Source of the DNA: Methylococcaceae bacterium
Lineage (GTDB): Bacteria > Pseudomonadota > Gammaproteobacteria > Methylococcales > Methylococcaceae
Direction: 5' to 3'
Length of the DNA: 13,437 nucleotides
Assembly (NCBI GenBank): GCA_012026715.1
Contig: VEPB01000326.1
Location: forward strand, 1-13,437
This document shows positions 1 to 7,343 of the stretch, in pieces. Each line of letters starts with the position of its first letter. Position 1 is the stretch's first letter. Below the pieces are notes generated by a model, which was given only the letters and a program-made list of their open reading frames with translations, was not told the origin of the DNA and ran no database searches. The position numbers were made by a program, and so were the translations under genes.

Positions 1-114
1 AACGGAGCACGCAACTCCTGCCGGAGTGCGCGACAACCCCCGTTCTTCACCCTCAAATAGGACGGATCAATCTCCCGAAATTAGCGCGGGACGGAACAGC
101 ATGTTCGGGTGGAT

Positions 115-939
115 TTACACGGCGAGACCTTTGGCCTCCAGGCAGAGATCGGCGTAAATGCGCGCGGCAGTGGTCACTTCGGAGAAAGAAACGTGTTCCT
201 CGGGCGTATGGGCGGCTTCCAGTGTCCCTGGGCCGAGAATGATGGGTTTTGTCCCGGCCGCAAAGAATAGATTGCCGTCCGAATGAGAGCGAAAAGCTTC
301 CGTACGATACGGCATTCCCAGCGACCTATAGATTGCCGGCAGACGATGCGCAAGATGGTTGTCCATCCCCAGACTGTACCCTGACGACGCAAAATCAAAA
401 TCCAAATGCAGATCCAGATCGGGGATGAAAGGGGCTGCATTCGCTGCTATCAGACGGATCGCGTCCTGAAGAAGGACGGGATCTTTGTCCGGCTGGAGAT
501 GGAGATCAATCCAGGTTTCACAACGGTCTGGAACGACAAAGCCCGCACGGGACGAACTCATCTCCCGGATCGAGTAGACAATCTCCGCCTTTTCCCGCGT
601 AAATAACGGGTCTTCCCACAGGCGTAATAAAACGCGCAGCATTGATTCAACCGCGTTGTGTCCCAACTCGGGGAGTGAGGAGTGACTCCGACGACCGGTG
701 GTGACCAGCCTCGTTTCCAGGTAGCCGTAGTGGGCGAAGCAAGCCGCCAATCCCGTCGGTTCACCGCTATGTTGGTGGCCTATCCGAGTCAGGGGCATGA
801 GATGTTGTTCAATGCCCATACCCGTTGCTTCACCGCCTTGGGCGGTATTCCCCGGCGGGGCATTTACGATTATGTTCCGCGGAACATAATCGTAAAACAG
901 CACTCTGGCCACCCCGATGAACGCCTCGAACGCCGCCAC
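115..939 (-). pseudogene. M20-family metallopeptidase, C-terminal fragment
   Basis: The ORF is open for 274 codons, but recognisable M20 peptidase sequence (ArgE/DapE/CPG2 type) begins only near residue 59 (GEPTGL, about base 765). From there the lid/dimerisation domain is clear (GRRSHSSLPELGHNAVE, 82-98), followed by the return to the catalytic domain with SDGNLFF (220-226) and the C-terminal zinc-ligand motif AHTPEEH (His244). M20 enzymes hydrolyse amide bonds with two zinc ions. The first His-x-Asp, the bridging Asp and the Glu-Glu pair lie in the N-terminal roughly 150 residues, which are missing here. The first 58 residues include translation through the 34-bp palindrome and do not look like M20 sequence. 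I infer a gene cut on its 5' side and therefore inactive. Substrate cannot be assigned. Confidence 0.75.
863..896. repeat. 34-bp perfect palindrome
   Basis: The half-site TTTACGATTATGTTCCG is followed directly by its exact reverse complement, centred between 879 and 880, with no spacer. It lies 87 bp beyond the stop codon of the TIR-DUF4062-FGE gene and about 100 bp from where M20 homology stops. It is AT-rich in the arms with a CCGCGG centre and no flanking T-run, so it does not look like a rho-independent terminator. It could be a recombinase or insertion target, a dimeric operator, or a cruciform. No second copy was found in the window. Confidence 0.9.
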
Positions 940-982
940 ATGGCCCCGCAGGAATCCAGGCTGGAGTTTCCGCCGGATCGAC

Positions 983-3700
983 TCAGGCGGCCGGACTTCC
1001 CACCCGCACCAGGCGAAACCCCAGGTGGCTGTGGCGAAAGTCGGGTCCGAAATCGAACTGATCGCGACCGGCGCAGCGGGCGCTGACCAGAAGATCGCTC
1101 CAGGATCCGCCGCGGATCACCCGCCAGTCCTCGCCTTCCGTGTCGGTACGCCGTGGGTCGTGATACTGGTTCAAACACCATTCCCAGACATTGCCGGCCA
1201 TGTCCCAAGCCCCCACCGGCGAGGCGCCGTGGGGAAACATGCCCACCGCCGTGGTCTGCTGCAAACCGGCTTCCGAGGTATTGGCCCGGGAAGCCGTTTC
1301 TTCGCTGCCCCAGGGAAACCGGAACCCGGACTTGCCGCCGGTGGCCGCCTGCTGCCATTCCCATTCCGTGGGCAGGCGCACCGGGTAGCCCAGACGGCTG
1401 CTCAGCCAACGGCTGTAAGCCACGGCCTCGTACCAGGAGAGGCTTTCCGCCGGGCGGGTGGCGCCGGGCCAGCGCTGCGTCCCGGTTCCCCGTGTCCCCG
1501 GCATTCCCGACCACCAGGCCGGGGCGCGATACCCCTGGGGATCCTCCAGAAACACCTGATACTGGCACCAGGTCACCGGGTAAGCGGCGATGTGGAAGGG
1601 AGGGACCTCGAAGGGCTCGCCGCTACCTTCCAGAGCGATGGTTCCCCCGGGAACCGCCAGCCAAAGCAGGTCCGGCACCCCGTTACTGCGCAGGCCCACC
1701 CCGGGGCGCGGCTCCCCCCGTTCCGCCCGCCGGTCGCCGATTTCCAGGCGGCGGCGGTGGTCGGTCGCGAAGCGCGCCAGTTCCTCGAGCAGGGACTGGA
1801 CTTCCGGCGGGTAGGCCGGGCCATCGGTACGAGGCTCGGCGCTATCCATCGCGGGCCAGCGGGACAGAGCCCGCTCCAGCTTGAGCGCAAGATCCGTGGG
1901 GCTGATGAAATACGCCACGGTGTGGTTATGGCCCAGTTCTTCCCGGAAACCCTCGATGGGGAAATGAGCGCCCTCGATCTTGGGATCGAAACCCTGCCGC
2001 TTCCACGGCGCTTCCTCATCGCTCAGGAAAACCAGCACCGGCTTGCCCAGGCTCCGTGCCACCCGGTATTCGAGGTGGGTGATGGATAAGCCTTCCCCCT
2101 CGTCCGGGACAAACCCGTAACGCCAACCCAGCAGCACCACCATGGCATCGCAATCGGCGATCCCGTGCTTCAGCGAGTCCAGCGCCAAGCCCACCGACGA
2201 TGTCATCGGATCTTCCATCCCCAGGACCAGATGCCCCTTTCCCCTTAGGGCGGTGAGCATCGCCTCGCGGTAATCCTTCAAATCGTTCACCGTGGAAGCC
2301 ACATAGATCCGCAGTGCCGGCTTGGAATCCCGCCGGCTGGCCGGCTCTCCGGAACCGGCTTGCGCCGTGGGTTCTCGCAGTACCGCGGCAATGTCCCGCG
2401 CCAGACGGTTGAGCTTCTCCCAGTAATTCACGTCGTCGTTGCCGAAAGCCGGATCGGGCACCGGCCGCCAACCCTCGCCTTCGGTACTGGGATTCCACAA
2501 CCGCAGGGAAATCCGATCACTCAGTGCCGGATGCCAGCGGTGACGCTCGGTGGGCATGGTCTCCACCGGAAAGATCTCGGGCGGACCTGAACGCTGCGGC
2601 ACCTCCAGGTAGGCCTGGAGTTCCTGCTGGCATTGCTCCGAATCCACATAGGCCTTGGAAACGATGGCCAGGAAAACACGGCTGGACCGGATCGCCTGAA
2701 CGATCGAGTCATCGACACGCTTCGCCAACAGCAGGCGCTCGTCCCGCCAGATCCGGGCGGGCCGTCCCAGCAGATTGCCCAAGCGGGCCGCGAGATGGGC
2801 AATCAGGCTCGCAACCGCCATGGCCTCGCCGGCGGTACAGCTCACGAACAGATCGAAGGTCCCGGTGGGGGCCTGGAGCGGCGCGGTTTCCGCCGCGCGG
2901 GGCGGCTGTGGGCTAGCGTTCCCGGCCTCGCTCCCCTTGTCCCGCAGCGGAGACCGGCGGCGCGGGGGCTCCCGGGGCAGAATCTGCTCCAGCAATCCTT
3001 GGGGGGAGCGCAGCACGATCTCGCCCACTTTCAGTTCCTGATTTCCCAGGGGTTCCAGAAAATCCCGCGCTTTGGCCGCATCCCCCAGGTTCAAGGCGTC
3101 CAAGCCCGCCGCATAGGCCAGGAGCTTCCCGTAACCCGCCAAAGGCGTGCTGAGGGCGGCCGCCAAGCCGCCAAGGCGCAGACGCGCCGCCACCGGCCCG
3201 GCCTCGCTCACCTCCCGCACCGCCCGCGCCAGTTGCTGCGCCGCGGTGTGGGGATCGGCGAAGGCCAGGGCCACCCAGCGTTCCACGTCCAGAAACGCCG
3301 CGTACAGGGGGTCCTCCCCGGCGCTCGGCGTCTGCTCCTGGCGCTGGCACCAGGCAAGGAGAAAGTCCGCCACCTGCCGGGAACGCAGCACCGGCTCCTC
3401 GGCATAGGCCGGGTCCAACTGGGTGAGGAGGTGCTGGCGGGCATTGCGGTCGAAACGGTAATAGCCGTTGCCCAGCGCGGCGCAAAACGGCGCGAACAGC
3501 ACATCGGCCTCCGCCGTGCGGTGATCCGGGGCTTCCGGCAGGAAATTGAGGCGCAGCAGGTGCAGCAATTCGGGCCGCAGCACCTGGGGCAGAGCGGCAT
3601 GCAATGCCAGGCGCAGAGCGGTCTCCCCGCGCCGGGCGGCGAAGCCCAGCACCGCCTGGTAGGCTTGCAAAGGACTCAGCTCGGCATGGGCGTCGATCAT
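983..3700 (-). CDS. TIR-DUF4062-FGE-sulfatase multidomain conflict protein
   Basis: A 905-residue protein, last in a four-gene operon; its ATG follows the vWA stop by 3 nt, with GGAG about 10 nt upstream. Residues 1-245 form a helical domain I cannot name. A Pro/Arg-rich linker spans 245-280. A TIR domain spans 281-442 (FDLFVS at 282-287; RSSRVFLAIVSKAYVDSEQCQQEL at 338-361, written here as positions with key residues S354, C357 and putative catalytic Glu360). DUF4062 spans 462-612 (RIYVASTVNDLKDYREAM; GWRYGFVP). An FGE-sulfatase/SUMF1 C-type-lectin-like domain spans 675-899 (RLPTEWEW, AGNVWEW, RGGSW, LGFRLVR). TIR domains of this type often cleave NAD+. The FGE catalytic Cys pair downstream of RGGS is absent, so a binding or sensing role is more likely than sulfatase maturation. 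No signal peptide or membrane segment is visible, so it is probably cytosolic. Confidence 0.93.
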   Translation of the reverse strand: MIDAHAELSPLQAYQAVLGFAARRGETALRLALHAALPQVLRPELLHLLRLNFLPEAPDHRTAEADVLFAPFCAALGNGYYRFDRNARQHLLTQLDPAYAEEPVLRSRQVADFLLAWCQRQEQTPSAGEDPLYAAFLDVERWVALAFADPHTAAQQLARAVREVSEAGPVAARLRLGGLAAALSTPLAGYGKLLAYAAGLDALNLGDAAKARDFLEPLGNQELKVGEIVLRSPQGLLEQILPREPPRRRSPLRDKGSEAGNASPQPPRAAETAPLQAPTGTFDLFVSCTAGEAMAVASLIAHLAARLGNLLGRPARIWRDERLLLAKRVDDSIVQAIRSSRVFLAIVSKAYVDSEQCQQELQAYLEVPQRSGPPEIFPVETMPTERHRWHPALSDRISLRLWNPSTEGEGWRPVPDPAFGNDDVNYWEKLNRLARDIAAVLREPTAQAGSGEPASRRDSKPALRIYVASTVNDLKDYREAMLTALRGKGHLVLGMEDPMTSSVGLALDSLKHGIADCDAMVVLLGWRYGFVPDEGEGLSITHLEYRVARSLGKPVLVFLSDEEAPWKRQGFDPKIEGAHFPIEGFREELGHNHTVAYFISPTDLALKLERALSRWPAMDSAEPRTDGPAYPPEVQSLLEELARFATDHRRRLEIGDRRAERGEPRPGVGLRSNGVPDLLWLAVPGGTIALEGSGEPFEVPPFHIAAYPVTWCQYQVFLEDPQGYRAPAWWSGMPGTRGTGTQRWPGATRPAESLSWYEAVAYSRWLSSRLGYPVRLPTEWEWQQAATGGKSGFRFPWGSEETASRANTSEAGLQQTTAVGMFPHGASPVGAWDMAGNVWEWCLNQYHDPRRTDTEGEDWRVIRGGSWSDLLVSARCAGRDQFDFGPDFRHSHLGFRLVRVGSPAA
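986..1123 (-). other. C-terminal segment resembling a DGR variable region
   Basis: Residues 860-905 of the TIR-DUF4062-FGE protein run RVIRGGSW, a short exposed loop (SDLLVSA), RCAGR, then a stretch ending HLGFRLVRV. This is the C-terminal layout of FGE-type C-type-lectin proteins that are targets of diversity-generating retroelements. Several codons in exposed positions (AGC, GAT, TTC, CAC, TTT) are single or double adenine substitutions away from Asn AAC/AAT. The same layout is also the ordinary SUMF1 consensus, and no template repeat or reverse transcriptase lies in the window, so this is only a candidate. Confidence 0.25.
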
Positions 3701-3703
3701 GGC

Positions 3704-4789
3704 TCAAGCACTCCGCTTGCCGCGCAAGGTGTCGACCGCCTGCACCACCCCGTCATCGCTGAGCTCCAGCATCGACACCTCACTCCAGCCGGCGATGCGC
3801 GCGGCGCCGGTGCCAGTCCAGCGTTCCCGGGGCATGGGGTTGAGCCACACCACGGGCTGCCATTCCGCGCGAAGCGGTCCCTGTTGCAGGAAAGCCCGGG
3901 TGGCGGCCAGGCGGGAGCGGTTGGATCGGCCCTTCGCGGCACCGCCGTCGCTGAGGATGAGCAGCGGGTAGCCGGGGTGGGCCTGCAGGGCATCCGCCAA
4001 AGGAACGGGGTCGTTCAAGCCGGTGTCGGCGTACAGCGGGTCCTCGGGCACGTTGTCGAAGCAATACACCGCGCCGTGGGCCAGGCGGCTTTCCCGCAGG
4101 GATTCCGTCAACAGCTCTGCCAGGGAGCCCCAAGGGGCCATGCTGGGACTGACATCCAGCAGCACCAGCAGCCGCGCCTGGTTGCGGCGGGCCGGGAGCA
4201 GCACCGGCTCCGTGAGCAAGCCGCTGCGGCACTGTTGCGCCACGGTGGCGTCGATATCCAGTTCCACCTTGGATCCGGCGCGCAGGGTCCGCCGGTAGCG
4301 GCGCCAGGCCACGATGAGGCTGCGCAGGCTGACCGGCGGGCGCGGCGTGAACACGAAGGACTCCCGTGCCGTGCTGCCCCACACCGCGCGGGGCAGGGCC
4401 AGACCGCTTTCCCGGGGACCGGCGAATTCCACGGCAGGCACCGGGCCAGCCTCCCCCTCCGCTACCGGCCCTGGGCCGCCGCCCGGCCCATCCTCCCCGG
4501 TGGGGACAGACGGGCTTTCCTTGTCGAAGCCCTCACCGGCGAACTGCCGCAGGGTTTCCGGTTCCGGCCAGGGAAAGGCCCGGAACAGTCTCCGCAGCCT
4601 TAGCCGTTCCGCCTCGTTTCTGGCCCACAGGGTCTCGCATAACCAGCCCAGTTCATCGCGGCGGTGCAGGCCGTAGCCCTGGCGGAGAGCCGTCAGAGCG
4701 TCGCGGAAATCCCGCACCGACAAGGGAAAGCCGTTGCGCACCAGATACAGGTACAGGCCTTCCAAAGCCAGGCCCGGCTGGATGCTCAT
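3704..4789 (-). CDS. vWA (MIDAS) domain protein, CoxE/conflict-system type
   Basis: A 361-residue protein. The ATG at 4789 overlaps the MoxR stop as ATGA, which favours it over an in-frame ATG at 4873 that would run 88 bases into the MoxR gene. Residues 1-75 are helical (LVRNGFPLSVRDFRDALTAL), as in CoxE-like and SAV_2336-related proteins. Residues 90-135 are a Gly/Pro/Glu-rich linker. The von Willebrand A domain covers about 205-345, with the metal-ion motif DVSPS at 212-216 and a second acidic site ILSDGG with Asp281. vWA proteins encoded beside MoxR ATPases act as partners or adaptors of the AAA+ ring. It is third in the operon, and the next gene starts 3 nt after its stop. The intact MIDAS suggests a functional metal-dependent binding surface. 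Its ligand is unknown. Confidence 0.92.
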   Translation of the reverse strand: MSIQPGLALEGLYLYLVRNGFPLSVRDFRDALTALRQGYGLHRRDELGWLCETLWARNEAERLRLRRLFRAFPWPEPETLRQFAGEGFDKESPSVPTGEDGPGGGPGPVAEGEAGPVPAVEFAGPRESGLALPRAVWGSTARESFVFTPRPPVSLRSLIVAWRRYRRTLRAGSKVELDIDATVAQQCRSGLLTEPVLLPARRNQARLLVLLDVSPSMAPWGSLAELLTESLRESRLAHGAVYCFDNVPEDPLYADTGLNDPVPLADALQAHPGYPLLILSDGGAAKGRSNRSRLAATRAFLQQGPLRAEWQPVVWLNPMPRERWTGTGAARIAGWSEVSMLELSDDGVVQAVDTLRGKRSA

Positions 4790-5736
4790 GGCGGCGACGC
4801 CGGGGTCTCCCGGGCTTTCGAGAGCCGGTCGTAGCTGTCCAGGTCCGTCGCCACCTTGAACAGGGTGTCCCACAGGGGCGGCCGGTGGCCGGCGGCCTCG
4901 AGGGTCTCCGGGGTGATGCCTTCCCAGTTTAGGATCTGCACCCAGTCGATGAGCTCGCTGGAGGTGGGAGGCTTGTGGGTGCTGCCCTCGGACAGTTTGC
5001 GCACCCGCAGGAACGCGGCAATGGCCGCGTTGATGAGGTTTTCCAGGATTTCTCCCTCGGGCAGCCGGGTGTTCTTGCGCACGATGTCCCGCAGATCCTG
5101 GCTGTCTTCGGGAAATTTCACCTGGACATACAGGCAGCGGCGCAGGAACGGTTCCGGCAGGCGCTTTTCGCGGTTGCTGGTGATGACCACGATGGGCGGG
5201 TGCTCGCGGTCGCCGCGCACGGTGCGTCCAAAACCTTGGCTTTGGCGGCAGTCCTCTTCCTCTTCCGCGGGCAGGTCCTCGATCTGGAACTCGAAGCGAT
5301 CCAGCACGTCCAGCAAGTCGTTGGGGAAATCGATGTCGGCCTTGTCGATTTCGTCCAACAGCACCACACAGCGCTGGCGGGATTGAATCACCTTCCCCAG
5401 GGGACCCAGGGACAGATAGGGATAGAGGAACGGGGCCTGCGGGTTGTCGCGGTTCTGGGCGTCCTGCAGCCGCTTGAGCGCGTTGACCCGGTACAACAGG
5501 TCCTGGGCCCGTGAGGTGCTTTTCACGGAGATCTTCACCACCCGTTCCAGCTTCAGTTCCCGCTCGCCATTCATTTCGGCGGCGATGGAATAGGCCAACT
5601 GGGTCTTGCCGCAGCCAGGCTCCCCTTCCACCAGAATGGGCCGCCTCAGGGCCACCGCCAGGTTCACCACCTTGGCCACCGCGGGCGAGGCCAGGTAGAA
5701 ATCGGTGCTGTTACCGGTGTACTGGGATTGGTTCAT
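4786..5736 (-). CDS. MoxR-type AAA+ ATPase
   Basis: A 316-residue protein. The ATG at 5736 overlaps the upstream TGA as ATGA, so I prefer it to the in-frame start at 5757. Motifs in order: N-terminal YLASPAVAKVVNLAVAL, Walker A GEPGCGKT (38-45), Walker B VVLLDEID (124-131), an acidic insert (EEEED, 158-162), sensor 1 ITSNRE (185-190), and arginines in EPFLRRC (R199/R200) that fit an arginine-finger position. MoxR ATPases form rings that remodel partner proteins, usually with a vWA partner, which is the next gene here. In MoxR-vWA conflict systems this ATPase is taken to be the NTP-driven switch. All nucleotide-binding motifs look intact. Confidence 0.95.
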   Translation of the reverse strand: MNQSQYTGNSTDFYLASPAVAKVVNLAVALRRPILVEGEPGCGKTQLAYSIAAEMNGERELKLERVVKISVKSTSRAQDLLYRVNALKRLQDAQNRDNPQAPFLYPYLSLGPLGKVIQSRQRCVVLLDEIDKADIDFPNDLLDVLDRFEFQIEDLPAEEEEDCRQSQGFGRTVRGDREHPPIVVITSNREKRLPEPFLRRCLYVQVKFPEDSQDLRDIVRKNTRLPEGEILENLINAAIAAFLRVRKLSEGSTHKPPTSSELIDWVQILNWEGITPETLEAAGHRPPLWDTLFKVATDLDSYDRLSKARETPASPP

Positions 5737-7102
5737 GCCTCGTCTCCGTCCGGCCAAAGAATCTCGCCGCGCAATCGTTCAAACACATGCAAGGGCACCC
5801 CGTCGGCCTTGCCCTGGCTGTCGGTCAAGGCCCGGTCCGCCAGGGCGGCACGGCGGCCGGGAGGCTGATCCGGAACCGCCAGGGCCTGAAACCAGGCCAA
5901 CAGCCCCCGGCGGTCGATGTTTCCCAGGCGCGGCAGCCGCAGCAGCCGGGTATAGTCCGGGGCCCCATCCGCCGGCTGGGGTTCCGCGCTGGCGGTGTGC
6001 CAGGGCGCCGGTTCCTCGCCGTAGTCGCCACCACCGCCAGCAGCCGGTGGGCAAAGGGCTGGTCCTGGCGCAGCTGGCTCAGGGCTTGGTAAAGGGGCAG
6101 CCACAGTTGCTCGCGAAAGGCCGCGGCGCCTCCGGCCAGCTCGCCGATCCGGTCCAGCAGGAAATAGCGGGGCCGCTCCCGCAAGGCCAGCGCCAGCCGT
6201 TCCGCCAGCTGCTCCACGGACTGCACCCCACCTCCCGGGAGTCCCAGGGTTTTGGCGACCCAGGCTGGCAGCAAGGAAGGATCGCCACCGCCCAGGGGCA
6301 GCCGCGCCGGCCCCTGCCGTGCCCCGAACCCCGCAAGGCATTGCCCCGGCAGAGCCTGAAGAAACGCCCGCTGCCCGGCCAGGTCCCCGCCGTGGACCAC
6401 ACAGGCCAGGGCCGGAACGGCCGGGAATGCCGCCACTTCGGACAACAGCTCGCTCAGCAGCTGTATCTGGAGTTGGCGCCCCAGCCGTCCCAGTTCCTCG
6501 TCGCTGACCTGTTGCTCCTCCGCCGCATCGGGCAGGCCTTGGGCCGCGTCCAAGAAACTCCGGCCTGCCTTCTGCCAGCTCAGGCAATTGGAAATGGCCC
6601 ATTCGCGGAGGTCCGGGCCGTCCTTGAAACGGGTCACCGTACGCCAGGTGCCGGTAAGGATTCCATGGAACTGCGCCAGCCGGCCGTCGTGCTCCTGAGG
6701 ATCGAACTGCGGATTACCCTGCTGCTCGCGCTTCATGACCCGGGTGGCGGTGAGCTGCAGCGCCCGTTGAGCGCGGCTCCCTTCCTCCGGCATCATCACC
6801 GCCATGGGCGGGAACTTCTGCTGCCCCCATTTGCCCAGGGCGGAATCGAACTCCAGGTGGGTGACGGAACGGTCGCAGCCGGGCGGCACCGATCCGTACC
6901 AATAGCCGGCCAGCAGGATGAAGCCGTCCGCTTCCGCCACCCTTTGACGGCATTTGCTCACGGTGTCGGCGTAGCCGCCGGTCCAGCCATCCTCGCTGAG
7001 CTGGCAGGCGGTATCGGCTTTGCGCCGACAGGCCTCCTGCACCGCACGGCGGTAGGCTTCCAGATCGCGCACGGTCGAACTGAGGAAAAGGTTCCATTGC
7101 AT
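5733..7102 (-). CDS. DUF4062-iSTAND-like protein, frame interrupted near 6020
   Basis: First gene of the operon. The uninterrupted frame from ATG 7102 runs to 5825, but its last roughly 64 codons look out of frame. A -1 shift near 6020 (after LLAVVATT, residue 361) restores a sensible C-terminus (GEEPAPWHTASAEP..., ending HVFERLRGEILWPDGDEA) whose TGA overlaps the MoxR ATG. The reconstructed protein is about 456 residues. Residues 1-170 are DUF4062 (WNLFLSSTVRDLEAYRRAV; GYWYGSVPPG; SVTHLEF). Residues about 205-361 resemble the inactive-STAND fold: VVHGGDLAGQRAF (235-247) sits where a P-loop would be but lacks its Lys, and RYFLLDRIGEL (312-322) sits at the Walker B position. The break could be a sequencing error, a real 1-nt deletion, or -1 recoding. 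No clear Shine-Dalgarno precedes the ATG. Confidence 0.8.
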
Positions 7103-7173
7103 GGCAGCGGGTCCGGCAGGTCGCGGTGTGTGCCGCCCGGTGCTGGAGATCCTCAGGGCAGCCCTCGGGGCCC

Positions 7174-7202
7174 AGTCTAACAGGGCCGGGACCTGGCCTG
7201 AA
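7174..7202 (-). promoter_or_regulatory. possible sigma70-like promoter for the conflict operon
   Basis: Read on the minus strand, TTCAGG (7202-7197) and TAGACT (7179-7174) are separated by 17 nt, about 72 nt upstream of the first operon ATG. Both boxes are weak matches to TTGACA/TATAAT. The spacing and location are the main support. Confidence 0.2.
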
Positions 7203-7230
7203 CAGCCCCGATCGGGCCAGTCCAGGCTGG

Positions 7231-7246
7231 GCCTCCCCGGGGAGGC
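7231..7246. repeat. 16-bp perfect GC palindrome between divergent genes
   Basis: GCCTCCCCGGGGAGGC is an exact palindrome between the minus-strand operon (starting at 7102) and the plus-strand ORF (starting at 7344). It lies upstream of both starts and has no following T-run. It is more likely an operator or structural element than a terminator. Confidence 0.7.
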
Positions 7247-7343
7247 TGGATCTCGACGGCAGGCCTTGCTACAGTCCAGCCTCCTCCGTTGGCCGCCTGC
7301 TGCTGCGGCCCCTCTGGTCGTCGCGAATCAAAGGAACCTGAAC

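Noticed and set aside
863..896. Palindrome as a rho-independent terminator of the operon
   Set aside because: AT-rich arms, no loop, and no T-run on either side.
917..2089. 390-codon plus-strand ORF antisense to the FGE domain
   Set aside because: No recognisable domain; opposite a clear FGE-sulfatase domain.
2633..4603. 656-codon plus-strand ORF antisense to the TIR and vWA genes
   Set aside because: Product is Arg/Gln/Gly/His-rich with no domain, and it lies opposite well-supported genes. Long antisense ORFs are expected in GC-rich DNA.
4790..4873. Upstream start for the vWA gene
   Set aside because: Would overlap the MoxR gene by 88 bases. The ATGA start at 4789 fits the operon pattern and begins the conserved helical domain.
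5737..5757. Upstream start for the MoxR gene (MAGRRRG extension)
   Set aside because: The ATGA overlap at 5733-5736 gives a better start, and the extension is Arg-rich shadow sequence.
5705..7180. 491-codon plus-strand ORF antisense to the first operon gene
   Set aside because: Low-complexity Pro/Arg/Gln content with no family resemblance. It is a shadow of the DUF4062 gene.
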